Source: Opitutaceae bacterium (GTDB lineage Bacteria > Verrucomicrobiota > Verrucomicrobiia > Opitutales > Opitutaceae). Taken from it: a stretch of DNA of 64,000 bases. Numbering within the stretch: position 1 is the first letter of the stretch; every line of letters begins with the position of its first letter. Location: assembly GCA_024233285.1 (NCBI GenBank), contig JACKPU010000007.1, positions 62,001 through 126,000 of the forward strand, written 5' to 3'. Of this stretch, positions 15,737 to 24,455 are shown piece by piece. The translations under genes and the position numbers were made by a program. The notes under the pieces were generated by a model. The model did not search any database and had not been told where the DNA came from. It saw nothing but the letters and a program-made list of their open reading frames with translations.

Positions 15737-16274
15737 GGCTCCCTCGGCGCGCCCAAGACAGCGGGCGGCGATCAACGTGAGCCGCTGGCTGCTCTACATC
15801 GCGCCACCTCGCGGCCAGCAGTCCCGGCGGTTTGGAAACGGGCGGAAGCGCAAGCGATGCCCGAGCCAAAGCCGACGGGTCTGCGAGATGCCGCTTTCTT
15901 GCCTTCTTTATTACGAGGTGCTGCTTGCTTTTTTGCTACGCAATATGCGTGCATGTTTATCTTCACTCACCGAATTGGACGCAGCACAAATGGAAGAAAG
16001 GGCATTTCAGGGACGGCAAGTATCGCGAGGCTTGGTATTTCGACCACCGAACCGAGAGACCGCTGCCGGACAGGGCAGAGCAAAAAAAAATCGAACACGG
16101 CGTCTGTAAGGTTCCGGTCCAGCTTCACGATTTTTCATTCCGTTGATTCCGTTGTCCGCAATCGACACAGCGATGCCAGCTAGTCGTTACATTGGCTGCG
16201 CAGCAGGCTGCAGACAGGTGAGAGATGCTAGGTTGCGATTGACAAAAAATGCACAGTGTCGTTTGATACAAATA
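15737..16274. other. Intergenic region between mobilization and metal modules
   Basis: 538 bp. Short overlapping frames (for example 15711-16109, 15832-16146 and 15857-16183) show no consistent coding pattern or homology and look like chance or decayed sequence. A TTGACA at 16239-16244 could be the -35 element for the metal operon, but no good -10 box stands at the proper spacing. Confidence 0.5.
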
Positions 16275-16673
16275 GTGTATTCGCTCCGCCATATCATCGC
16301 AATTGTCTTGTTGGCCCTTTGGTTGCCGACGACCCAGCACTGCGGATTGGAGGCGGCGGGATTGATTGCAGCGGAAGTCCCTCATGGGGCTGAAGCGGAA
16401 TGCTGTGAGAACAGCGGAAGCCCTTGCACGCATGATGGATGCAATGTGGTTGAGAGCAGTCTCATCAAGCTGAACAATGAGATAATCAAGGCGCCAACAC
16501 CGTCGTTGTCTGTCTGCACTTGCTTTCTTTGTCTGAAGCTTTTGATGCCGGTCTTGGCGGTTGAGACTGGGCTTGCGGTATCCGTGCCCGAAAAACCCAA
16601 GCATTGGGTTTCGGTTTGGCAATTTGTTCGTCGGGCTGCGCCTTTAGCGCGCGCCCCTTCGCTTCTTGGTTGA
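16275..16673 (+). CDS. Small Cys-rich secreted or membrane protein at the head of the RND operon
   Basis: 132 residues from a GTG at 16275; the frame is open further upstream, so the start is uncertain. A hydrophobic N-terminal segment ('IIAIVLLALWLP') looks like a signal peptide. Cys clusters follow ('CCENSGSPCTHDGC' and 'CTCFLCLK'), then a second hydrophobic stretch. The Cys/His content and its place before a CzcCBA-like pump suggest periplasmic metal binding. No family was recognised. Confidence 0.5.
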   Translation: MYSLRHIIAIVLLALWLPTTQHCGLEAAGLIAAEVPHGAEAECCENSGSPCTHDGCNVVESSLIKLNNEIIKAPTPSLSVCTCFLCLKLLMPVLAVETGLAVSVPEKPKHWVSVWQFVRRAAPLARAPSLLG

Positions 16674-16704
16674 TTAGTCCCTGCGCGGACTGATCAACCT
16701 TTTT
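16668..16704 (+). terminator. Intrinsic terminator between the small Cys-rich gene and the czcC-like gene
   Basis: A 13-bp stem including one G-T pair (GGTTGATTAGTCC, 16668-16680, with GGACTGATCAACC, 16687-16699), a 6-nt loop and TTTTT. It overlaps the stop codon of the upstream gene. It may separate the small gene from the pump operon or act as an attenuator ahead of it. Confidence 0.8.
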
Positions 16705-16800
16705 ATCATATTCCATCCCGTTGTGGGACGCCTGTGTCCGTCCGCTTCACTCGGGATGTTCTAATCCATTCCCAGCCTTATTCCGTCCGTTCATTTTTTC

Positions 16801-18111
16801 ATGAAGCCCACCGTTTTTTCATCCCACTATCTCGTCCGCCCGACTCTCGGGTTGATGCTCTTCGCATTCGCTGGAGCTGCACACGCTCAAACCGAGCCTG
16901 CCGAATCCAGTCAAGCCGTTTCCCTAAACTCGCTCGTCGAAGATATTACCAACAACAATCCGGAACGACAATTCTACCTAGAGGAACTTGCCGCCGCCAA
17001 GGTAGGGAGCCGTTACTCCGCCACTTGGTCGGACCCTGAACTTTCCTTCGATGTCGGTCGCAAGCGTGTCAAAGGCGCAGGAGGTCAGCTGGCTGCTGAA
17101 GGCACCGCCTGGTCGGTGGCGGTAACGCAAACGTTTGAGTGGCCCGGTCGCCTGGCCTTGCGTAAATCCATAGCCAATCGAAATCTTGAATTGGCGGAGC
17201 TAGGTCTCTCGCGATTTGAAATTGCGCTCAAATCTCGTGCCCGAACTCTTGCCTACTCGCTTCATGCGAGCCAAGCCAACGCCGATGCCGTGCGCGAGGT
17301 GGCTGAAAGGTTCACGGAGCTCAAAGACACCTTTTTGGCCCGCGATCCTGCGGGCGTTACTCCGCTTTTGGAGACACGAGTAATTGAGGCGGCGGAGCTT
17401 TCCCTACGACGTCGTGCGACAGAGGCCGAGTTGGCTGTGCAAGCTGCATTGATCGAATTGAACCAACTCCGTGGGGTTTCCCCGGACACACCACTGCGCG
17501 TAAGCCCTGGACCGATAGTCTTTCACGCCGTCCCCGACCGCACATCTCTCCTAGCGGCTGCCCATGAGAATAATTTCGAATACCGGCAACGCCTGGTTGA
17601 GCTGGAACAACAGGGTTTCGTCGTGCGGCTTGCAGAAAATGAGCGGTATCCGGCTATCGCGGTGAGCCCATTCTATGCGCAGGAAAGCGCTGGCGGACGA
17701 GAGTCCACTTTTGGGATCGGAGTTAGCCTGCCTCTCCCTATCACGTCGCGCACTCGCAGTGCGGTCCACTTGGCCGAAGCCCGCCAACGACAAGCTCAGG
17801 CGGCGGTGGAAGTCGCTCGGCGGGAACTTGACCGCCGAGTCATTACTGCTGCTCAGGCATTTGCGACCAAGGTGTCCGAAGCAGAGAGCTGGACTCCAGA
17901 TGCAGCTGATAAATTCCGCGAGGCAGCTGAACTGGCCGACCGCCACTATCGTTTGGGTGCGGTTCCGATCGCTACCTATGTGGAGTTACAAAATAGCTAT
18001 CTCGAAGCCGTCCAAGCTCTGTTGGACACGCAAGGAGAAGCGCTCGCAGCCGGCCTCCAACTCGAAGAGCTGACCGGACTCGATCTTAACGCTGTCGAAG
18101 TGCAACCATGA
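16801..18111 (+). CDS. czcC: CzcC/TolC-like outer-membrane factor of a heavy-metal RND pump
   Basis: 436 residues with an N-terminal signal peptide (cleavage near 'GAAHA-Q', about residue 29) and two outer-membrane-efflux repeats. It forms the outer-membrane channel that receives ions from the RND pump. The stop overlaps the adaptor gene start by 4 bp, and czcA follows. It has no clear Shine-Dalgarno sequence, as is common across this window. Confidence 0.87.
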   Translation: MKPTVFSSHYLVRPTLGLMLFAFAGAAHAQTEPAESSQAVSLNSLVEDITNNNPERQFYLEELAAAKVGSRYSATWSDPELSFDVGRKRVKGAGGQLAAEGTAWSVAVTQTFEWPGRLALRKSIANRNLELAELGLSRFEIALKSRARTLAYSLHASQANADAVREVAERFTELKDTFLARDPAGVTPLLETRVIEAAELSLRRRATEAELAVQAALIELNQLRGVSPDTPLRVSPGPIVFHAVPDRTSLLAAAHENNFEYRQRLVELEQQGFVVRLAENERYPAIAVSPFYAQESAGGRESTFGIGVSLPLPITSRTRSAVHLAEARQRQAQAAVEVARRELDRRVITAAQAFATKVSEAESWTPDAADKFREAAELADRHYRLGAVPIATYVELQNSYLEAVQALLDTQGEALAAGLQLEELTGLDLNAVEVQP

Positions 18112-18920
18112 ATCCCACTCGACTCATCGGTTGTCTGCTTGCACTAACCCTCAGCGGCTTCGTTGGAGGATGTGGCAAGGAAACTCCTAAACATCCGCAA
18201 TCGCCTACGGAAGCCGATCATACAGAAGGCCATGATGAGCACGGGACGGAAAGTCACGATGATCACGAGGGACACGGTGAAGAAGGTGGCGAAGCCGGGG
18301 CCACCTATAAAGAAGGACGTGGAGTGGCGTTTCCGGCAGAGGTGCTAGTCGCCATGGGAGTGGAAACGGCAGAGGTCGAAGAACGGTTGCTTCCAGTCAC
18401 GAGAGACTTTGTTGCACAGGTTTACGCTACCTTGGCCGAGCCGCGAGCGGTAGCTCTGGTTTCACCGCAATCCGCCAACGATCTGACCACGGGGATGAAC
18501 GCTTCACTAGATAGCGTGGTTGGCGAAGCCGCTTCAATTGCCCCCGCGGCGAAGCTCATCGCAATCTCTCGAAGTCTCGAGGTCGCCGCTCATCGTATTG
18601 AACTCATCTTTAGCCTGCCGGCGAGGGACGAACCATACGAATTGGGTGAAACATTAAAGCTGCGGATCCGATCCGCGCCAGATGCGCCCAAGTTGACTAT
18701 TCCCCGTGCGGCTCTTCTCGACACCGCTCTCGGCACCTTCGTTTACGTAGTCAACGGCGAAGCGTTTTTACGAACACCGGTCACGGTGGGCGCGGTGGGC
18801 GAAGACGCCGTCGAAATCACCGACGGCCTATTCGAAGGCGATGCGGTCGTAACTTCTCCGGTTAGACAAATCTGGCTCACCGAGCTGCGCCTTACCAAAG
18901 GCGGCGGCCACAGTCACTGA
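18108..18920 (+). CDS. czcB: CzcB-like periplasmic adaptor lipoprotein, short form
   Basis: 270 residues. A lipobox ends at Cys22 ('GFVGGC'), followed by a His/Asp/Glu-rich linker ('HTEGHDEHGTESHDDHEGHG') likely to bind Zn, Co or Ni. The rest is beta-barrel and membrane-proximal domain ending 'LRLTKGGGHSH'. The alpha-helical hairpin and most of the lipoyl domain seen in standard adaptors are absent, making it much shorter than the ~400 residues of CzcB. It links CzcA with the outer-membrane channel; how it contacts the channel without a hairpin is unclear. Confidence 0.78.
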   Translation: MNPTRLIGCLLALTLSGFVGGCGKETPKHPQSPTEADHTEGHDEHGTESHDDHEGHGEEGGEAGATYKEGRGVAFPAEVLVAMGVETAEVEERLLPVTRDFVAQVYATLAEPRAVALVSPQSANDLTTGMNASLDSVVGEAASIAPAAKLIAISRSLEVAAHRIELIFSLPARDEPYELGETLKLRIRSAPDAPKLTIPRAALLDTALGTFVYVVNGEAFLRTPVTVGAVGEDAVEITDGLFEGDAVVTSPVRQIWLTELRLTKGGGHSH

Positions 18921-18950
18921 TTCCTTATCCTTTAGAAAAATCTATTTCAC

Positions 18951-21900
18951 ATGATCGACAAAATTTTAGAGTTCGCACTCCGCCAACGCGTAATCGTGCT
19001 GCTTGGTGCACTCGGCCTCATCGGTATTGGATTATGGTCCGCTTCACGGCTGCCGGTAGATGCAGTGCCAGACATTACGAATGTGCAGGTCCAGGTAAAT
19101 ACCTCGGTGCCCGCACTCGCCCCGGAAGAAATCGAAAAACTCGTCACCTATCCGATTGAGGTGGAGATGGGTGGCATCGAACGTTTGGAGGAGGTCCGTT
19201 CGATTTCGAAGTTCGGACTCTCGCAGGTGACCCTGATCTTTGAGGAAGGCACCGATCTCTACCGCTCCCGCCAGTTGGTCGGAGAGCGGCTGCAATCTGT
19301 CTTGGAGGAACTCCCTCCGGGGGTGACGCCTTCACTGGCACCGATCAGCACCGGCCTCGGCGAAATTTATCACTATACCGTCCACTATTCCGCCGATGCC
19401 ACCAATGCCCCGGCCGACGCCATCGAGCGGCAGAGGGAACTCCGGCTGGTGCAAGATTACTTGATCAAGCCGGCCCTACGAACCGTTCCCGGCGTGACCG
19501 AAGTCAACACGGCCGGTGGCTACGACAAGCAGTTCGTCATCACGCCTGACCCGGCGAAACTCACCAGCCTTGGACTCACCATCGGTGAAATTTCCGATGC
19601 CATTGCTGAAAACGTCGATAACGCCGGGGGCTCTGTTGTCGAAAAAGGCGGAGAAAGCGTGACGGTGCGATCCGTGGCCCGGGTGCAAACCATGGATGAT
19701 ATTGCCAACCTACCACTAAAATTCACCGGTAGGGCCGCCGTCATTCGAGTGCGCGACGTCGCCACTGTCGGCATTGGATCCAGTGTGCGCACCGGCTCGG
19801 CCACGCACGACGGCCAGGAAGCCGTGGTGGGTTCCGCCCTAATGCTCATCGGCCAGAACAGTCGGGTCGTATCCGAGCGCGTCGATGCGAAGATCGACGA
19901 ACTGCGCGGAAAACTACCGGCCGGCATCGAGATCGAGACGGTATATAATCGCACAAACCTCGTGAACCAAACCATCGCCACGGTGGAAAAAAATCTCTTC
20001 GAGGGTGCCATCCTCGTGATTGCGGTGCTCATCGCGCTGCTGGGTAACTGGCGCGCCGCACTCATCGTTGCTTCCGCCATCCCGCTCTCAATGCTCTTTG
20101 CCCTCACCGGCATGGTGCGCTACGGAGTCTCCGGTAACCTTATGAGCCTCGGTGCGGTGGACTTCGGTCTCATCGTGGATGGGGCAGTGGTGATTGCCGA
20201 GAACATCGTGCGTATGCTTGCCCAGCGGCAGCATCAGCTTGGTCGACTGCTCTCCAAAGAGGAACGACTGCACACCATCCTTACGGCGTGTAAACAGGTA
20301 GGCACGCCTACGGTATTTGGCGTCGCCATCATCACCATCGTTTACTTCCCGCTTTTCACCCTCACCGGTGTCGAAGGGAAGATGTTCACCCCGATGGCCT
20401 TCACCGTCGTTTTTGCTTTGGTAGGTGCGTTGCTGCTCGCGCTTACGGTAGTGCCCGTCCTGGCGTCTTTCTTCATGACCGCCAAAGTGAGCGAAGAAGA
20501 CAACTTCGCGATTCGTTTCGCGAAGCGCCTTTACCTGCCTGCGCTCAATTTTTGTCTGCGAGCCCGTTGGTTGATCAGCGCAATCGCGATCGGCATCTTT
20601 GCGGTTTCGCTCCTCGTTTTCTCTAAATTGGGCGCGGAATTTATTCCCCAGCTCGATGAAGGTGATTTGGCAGTTCAAATGATCCGGACGACTAGCATCG
20701 GCCTGACCTCGTCAATTGAAATGCAGACCGCCGCCGAGAAACTCGTCTTGGGAAAATTCCCTGAGGTCACTCACACGTTCGCACGGATCGGCACCTCCGA
20801 AGTCGCAACCGATCCCATGGGCGTGAATGTAGGTGATTCATACCTGCTCCTCAAACCCAAGGAAGAGTGGCGCAAGATTGATGGTCGAACGATCACGAAG
20901 GATGAACTCACCAACCTCATGGCAAAGGATTTGGCCATCCATTTTCCCGGCCAATCCTACCTGTTCTCTCAGCCTATTGAACTGCGCTTTAACGAACTAC
21001 TCTCCGGCAGTCGCGCTGATATCGCGATCAAGGTTTTTGGTGACGACTATGAAGTGCTGGAACCTTTGGCTGCAGAAATCCGTGAAATCGTCGAAAAGAT
21101 CCCTGGCGCTGCCGATGTCGAATTCGATGCCGCCGGAAAAGCTCCCGTCCTGCAAGTCACCCTTAATCGCGCGGCTATGACGCAATACAACGTCCACGCC
21201 GAAGAAGTAAACAGGGTAGTGGAGACCGCATTCGCCGGGTTTCAAAGTGGGGTGATTGTGGACGGCAATCGTCGCTACCCAATTGTCACCCGACTGCCTG
21301 AATCCGAACGTCAAAAATTTGATCAAGTGGCTCGTCTTCCCGTGCGAACCGCCGATGGCAGCCTGATCACTCTGGGCCAAGTCGCGGACGTAAGCGTGAC
21401 GGAGAACGTCAATACGATCAGCCGTGAGGCTTTTCAACGCCGCATGGCAATCCAAGTGAATTTGCGGGGCCGAGACGTGCAAAGTTTCGTCTTGGAAGCA
21501 CAGGAAAAAATCGCGGCCGGCGTTGAAATGCCCGATGGTTATTTCGTCGAATACGGTGGCGCGTTCAAGAACCTCCAAGAAGCCCGCGCCCGCCTCGCGG
21601 TTGTCGTTCCCACCGCCCTTGCATTGATTTTTTTGCTGATCTTCATGGCGTTTGGCAGCGTGCGCCAAGCGTTGATCGTTTACACGGGAATCCCGCTTGC
21701 GGTGACTGGTGGCATCTTTGCGCTCTGGTTGCGTGACTTGCCGTTTTCCATCTCCGCGGGGGTGGGCTTCATCGCTCTTTCCGGCGTCGCTGTGCTGAAC
21801 GGAGTCATGATGATTTCGTTTATCAATCAATTGCGCGAAGAAGGGAAATCTGTGCGCGAAGCCGTGATCGAAGGTGCACTCACCCGACTGCGCCCCGTCC

Positions 21901-22124
21901 TCATGACCGCCTTGGTTGCCTCACTCGGGTTCGTGCCGATGGCATTGGCTCACGGGGCTGGGGCCGAGGTCCAGCGTCCTTTGGCGACTGTCGTCATCGG
22001 TGGCATAATCTCCGCCACCTTTCTCACCCTCCTGCTTCTGCCCACGCTCTATACTTGGGTGGAACGGGATAAAAATCCGGTTCGTTCCGTAAATTCCCCA
22101 ACCCCCAACGAAGGAAACGCATGA
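18951..22124 (+). CDS. czcA: CzcA-like heavy-metal RND exporter (Zn/Co/Cd type)
   Basis: 1057 residues, usual length, with 12 expected membrane helices and two large periplasmic loops. The proton-relay motif in TM4 reads 'DFGLIVDGAVVIAEN', giving Asp404, Asp410 and Glu417. This matches the HME1 pattern of CzcA (D-x5-D-x6-E), which marks divalent Zn/Co/Cd pumps rather than Cu/Ag ones. It exports ions by proton antiport. The next gene overlaps by 4 bp. Confidence 0.92.
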   Translation: MIDKILEFALRQRVIVLLGALGLIGIGLWSASRLPVDAVPDITNVQVQVNTSVPALAPEEIEKLVTYPIEVEMGGIERLEEVRSISKFGLSQVTLIFEEGTDLYRSRQLVGERLQSVLEELPPGVTPSLAPISTGLGEIYHYTVHYSADATNAPADAIERQRELRLVQDYLIKPALRTVPGVTEVNTAGGYDKQFVITPDPAKLTSLGLTIGEISDAIAENVDNAGGSVVEKGGESVTVRSVARVQTMDDIANLPLKFTGRAAVIRVRDVATVGIGSSVRTGSATHDGQEAVVGSALMLIGQNSRVVSERVDAKIDELRGKLPAGIEIETVYNRTNLVNQTIATVEKNLFEGAILVIAVLIALLGNWRAALIVASAIPLSMLFALTGMVRYGVSGNLMSLGAVDFGLIVDGAVVIAENIVRMLAQRQHQLGRLLSKEERLHTILTACKQVGTPTVFGVAIITIVYFPLFTLTGVEGKMFTPMAFTVVFALVGALLLALTVVPVLASFFMTAKVSEEDNFAIRFAKRLYLPALNFCLRARWLISAIAIGIFAVSLLVFSKLGAEFIPQLDEGDLAVQMIRTTSIGLTSSIEMQTAAEKLVLGKFPEVTHTFARIGTSEVATDPMGVNVGDSYLLLKPKEEWRKIDGRTITKDELTNLMAKDLAIHFPGQSYLFSQPIELRFNELLSGSRADIAIKVFGDDYEVLEPLAAEIREIVEKIPGAADVEFDAAGKAPVLQVTLNRAAMTQYNVHAEEVNRVVETAFAGFQSGVIVDGNRRYPIVTRLPESERQKFDQVARLPVRTADGSLITLGQVADVSVTENVNTISREAFQRRMAIQVNLRGRDVQSFVLEAQEKIAAGVEMPDGYFVEYGGAFKNLQEARARLAVVVPTALALIFLLIFMAFGSVRQALIVYTGIPLAVTGGIFALWLRDLPFSISAGVGFIALSGVAVLNGVMMISFINQLREEGKSVREAVIEGALTRLRPVLMTALVASLGFVPMALAHGAGAEVQRPLATVVIGGIISATFLTLLLLPTLYTWVERDKNPVRSVNSPTPNEGNA

Positions 22125-22528
22125 AAACTCTGCCGTGTCTTCTGCTCCTCGGTGTGGTCGGCTTGCCTGGCTGCGCCACGCCTTTTCGGGCTCCCTCCGA
22201 TGTGGCTCATATCAAACTGGAGCGCGTCGACTCTCCGGTCGTGCGCGTAGAAAAGGTCTGGCTGGAGCGAAAAAAAGGCCCGCTCGTCGTCAAGGGCTAC
22301 ATCGTCAAGCGACTCGAGGCCGAAGACACGACCCAGACCCATCTAGACGTGACGCTCTACGATGCCGCCGGTGCCGTGCTGCGCAGCACCGTGGAGCAGT
22401 TTGAGCCGCGCCAGATTCCACGCCGCTACCGACGTCCTGACTACGCCAGTTACAGCGTGCCGCTCGACCCACTGCCGGGTGGCACCGTGTGCATCGAAGT
22501 TCGTGCCCACGAAGGCAATCACTCCTGA
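22121..22528 (+). CDS. Small lipoprotein of the CzcCBA operon
   Basis: 135 residues with a clear lipoprotein signal ('LLGVVGLPGC', Cys18). The mature part has a beta-rich pattern ('LVVKGYIVKRLEAEDTTQTH', 'LDVTLYDAAG'). No family was recognised. Its start overlaps the czcA stop by 4 bp, so it is an operon member and probably an accessory of the pump in the periplasm or outer membrane. Confidence 0.7.
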   Translation: MKTLPCLLLLGVVGLPGCATPFRAPSDVAHIKLERVDSPVVRVEKVWLERKKGPLVVKGYIVKRLEAEDTTQTHLDVTLYDAAGAVLRSTVEQFEPRQIPRRYRRPDYASYSVPLDPLPGGTVCIEVRAHEGNHS

Positions 22529-22550
22529 AACTCAACCATTAATTGTCCCC

Positions 22551-23012
22551 ATGAAAAATATCCGCAAAATTATCCACACTTCATTCGCGCTGCTCGCCAC
22601 GTCTGTAGCGCTCGCTGCCAAGCCGATCCCCGGTCCCAAAGGGGGAAAGATTGTCACCACGGAAGCTCCTCACGTGGAGTTCTTCGTCGAAAAAGACCGC
22701 TCTGTTTCTGTGTCGTTCTATGATAAAGACCTTAATCCCCTGGCTCCTTCGGGGCAGGTTATTTCTGTCGTCGCCCAAGCGAAGACCGGCAAGGCTAAGC
22801 TCGCGTTCGCCCCCAAAGACGGAGCGCTCGTATCGACGACTAAGTTGCCGGAAGGCGACGGTTATCGCATCGTGGTGCAGGTTCGAGATACGGCGCAGGC
22901 CAAACCGAAGAACTACCGCGTGGAGTTTCACGACGAAGTCTGCGGCGAGTGCAAACGCGCTGAATATGCCTGCATCTGCGACGACGCAGGTGGCGACAAA
23001 CACGAGCACTGA
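22551..23012 (+). CDS. Secreted protein with C-terminal Cys cluster
   Basis: 153 residues from the ATG at 22551; the frame is open further upstream inside the previous gene. A signal peptide ends near 'VALAAKP'. The middle is a beta-rich domain, and the C-terminus carries 'CGECKRAEYACIC' and 'DKHEH', a plausible soft-metal site. It lies between the lipoprotein and the PII-like gene of the same operon. No family was recognised. Confidence 0.7.
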   Translation: MKNIRKIIHTSFALLATSVALAAKPIPGPKGGKIVTTEAPHVEFFVEKDRSVSVSFYDKDLNPLAPSGQVISVVAQAKTGKAKLAFAPKDGALVSTTKLPEGDGYRIVVQVRDTAQAKPKNYRVEFHDEVCGECKRAEYACICDDAGGDKHEH

Positions 23013-23021
23013 GGAATCAGC

Positions 23022-23363
23022 ATGAAAACCATTATAGCGTTCATTCGTCCCTCAAAGGAAGAAACCGTGCGTGAAGCGCTGCATATCATTCCCGGACTTA
23101 CCGGAGCCAGTTTTTCGGACATTCGGGGTTTTGGTCGCGGCCGTCGGGGAGATACCAACGAAGGTCAAAAGGAAATCATTGTAGGAACAGCCCCTCGGGT
23201 GCGCGTCGAAATCATGGTGCCTGACGATCTGGTCAAGACAGTCGTTGATGCCATCGCCCAAGCCGCTCACACCGGCCATCGCGGCGATGGTAAAATCTAC
23301 GTCCAAGCACTCGATTCCGCGCGCCGGATCAGCACTGGCGAAACTGCGGAAGCCGCCGTGTAA
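23022..23363 (+). CDS. PII-like signalling protein of the metal-efflux group (PII-NG type)
   Basis: 113 residues with the GlnB/PII fold: 'MKTIIAFIRPSKEETVREAL' at the start and 'HTGHRGDGKIYVQ' (C-loop region) near the end. The T-loop lacks the uridylylated Tyr of GlnB and reads 'GFGRGRRGDTNEGQKE'. A described PII subgroup (PII-NG) is encoded beside CzcA/CusA pumps, as here. It probably senses nucleotide or metal status and modulates the pump; the mechanism is unknown. Confidence 0.8.
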   Translation: MKTIIAFIRPSKEETVREALHIIPGLTGASFSDIRGFGRGRRGDTNEGQKEIIVGTAPRVRVEIMVPDDLVKTVVDAIAQAAHTGHRGDGKIYVQALDSARRISTGETAEAAV

Positions 23364-23561
23364 CCACATTTCCCGTCCGGGTGTTGGCCCTCGATTCCGC
23401 CAAAGTATCCTGGAACAGCATGCGGACTTTAGCCCTCATCACATTCAATGTCCCCTGCATGAAGAAAAGCACTTTGCCAGTCTGGCTGGTTAACACCCAA
23501 CGGAGGCAACCTTAAGTGTCGCGGCGGTTATCATCGGTCAACCAGCCGTGCAGCCAACCCC

Positions 23562-24011
23562 ATGAAAACAATACTCCTGTTTCTTCTCGCGATGAGCTCG
23601 GTCACACTCGGTGGCTGTGCCACCGCTGCATCCCCCCGTTCCCTCACGGCTACCATGGCGGCTGAACGCGGGGCGCCGGCCGCGCTGGTAAAAACCCTGC
23701 AGCGCGGTGAACGTCTCACGCTCGCGGACATCGAAAGGCTCGCCATCCTGAAGGTTCCTGACGACACAACCTTGGCCTACCTTCGAAGAAACGGCGCTGC
23801 CTACGACCTGACATTGGCGCAGATTGACCAAATGAGGGACGCGGGCGTGTCGGTGCGTATCATTGATTACCTTCTGGCCAGCCCTGCCCGGGTCGCCCGC
23901 ACCGTCAGATATCCGCGGATGCGGTTTGTTTTTGCCTATCCGCATTATGGTGACGGGCACTACTCGGGCGGATTCGCTCATGTTTTTGGGCACCATGGAG
24001 GGCATCATTAG
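23562..24011 (+). CDS. His-tailed lipoprotein
   Basis: 149 residues with a lipobox ending at Cys19 ('SVTLGGC'). The middle is helical with SHOCT- or TPR-like short repeats ('RLTLADIERLAILKVPDD', 'DLTLAQIDQMRDAGVS'). The C-terminus is His/Gly/Tyr-rich ('HYGDGHYSGG', 'HVFGHHGGHH'), a likely metal-binding tail. The next gene starts at the same base as its final stop. Metal binding is inferred from composition. Confidence 0.7.
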   Translation: MKTILLFLLAMSSVTLGGCATAASPRSLTATMAAERGAPAALVKTLQRGERLTLADIERLAILKVPDDTTLAYLRRNGAAYDLTLAQIDQMRDAGVSVRIIDYLLASPARVARTVRYPRMRFVFAYPHYGDGHYSGGFAHVFGHHGGHH

Positions 24012-24454
24012 TGAAAGCGTATTTGCGAAGTCTATTGTTTATCACTGTGGTGAGCCTGGTTGGAGCGACTGAGCCTGCTGTCGAAAAATCGGCCCTGCCG
24101 ACCAAGGAGCCCGCCAAGACTCCTGTTAATGAGCAGGTCTACGAGCTGCCCAAGACCGGTGTAAATCAACCCCGACCCGGGGGTGGTTGGATCAACGTGG
24201 AGGCGGTCGGCACCAGGCTGATCGTAAAGTTTTACGACCAAGAAAAAAAGCCCGTGGCACCCGATGTGACGCGCGGCTTAGCACGGTTTCGCTACGCATC
24301 GAAGAGTCCGGAGAGGGCAATTTTGAACCTTGAAGGCCTGACCCTTGCCTCCACTGCCACGGTTCGCCCGCCGCATAACTTCATTGTGCTGCTGAGTTTG
24401 TTCACGAGCGAGAATGCGGGTCCCTCCGAATTTCACAGTTTCAAATACCCTTGA
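24011..24454 (+). CDS. Secreted unknown protein
   Basis: 147 residues beginning with GTG directly at the upstream stop (TAGTG). A signal peptide (about residues 1-20) is followed by a Pro/Lys linker and a beta-rich domain ('GGGWINVEAVGTRLIVKFYD'), similar in pattern to the 22551 protein ('FVEKDRSVSVSFYDKDLNPL'), so the two may be distant paralogues. It is an operon member between the His-tailed lipoprotein and the second TolC. Confidence 0.6.
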   Translation: MKAYLRSLLFITVVSLVGATEPAVEKSALPTKEPAKTPVNEQVYELPKTGVNQPRPGGGWINVEAVGTRLIVKFYDQEKKPVAPDVTRGLARFRYASKSPERAILNLEGLTLASTATVRPPHNFIVLLSLFTSENAGPSEFHSFKYP

Positions 24455-24455
24455 A

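Noticed and set aside
15711..16183. Overlapping short ORFs between the mobilization and metal modules
   Set aside because: No ribosome sites, no recognisable domain and competing frames; treated as non-coding.
16239..16272. Sigma-70 promoter for the first metal operon
   Set aside because: TTGACA is perfect, but no hexamer at 16-18 bp spacing resembles TATAAT; mentioned in the intergenic entry only.
23420..23515. 31-codon ORF after the PII-like gene
   Set aside because: It has a hydrophobic stretch but no Shine-Dalgarno sequence, no homology recognised and no tight linkage to its neighbours; too weak to list.
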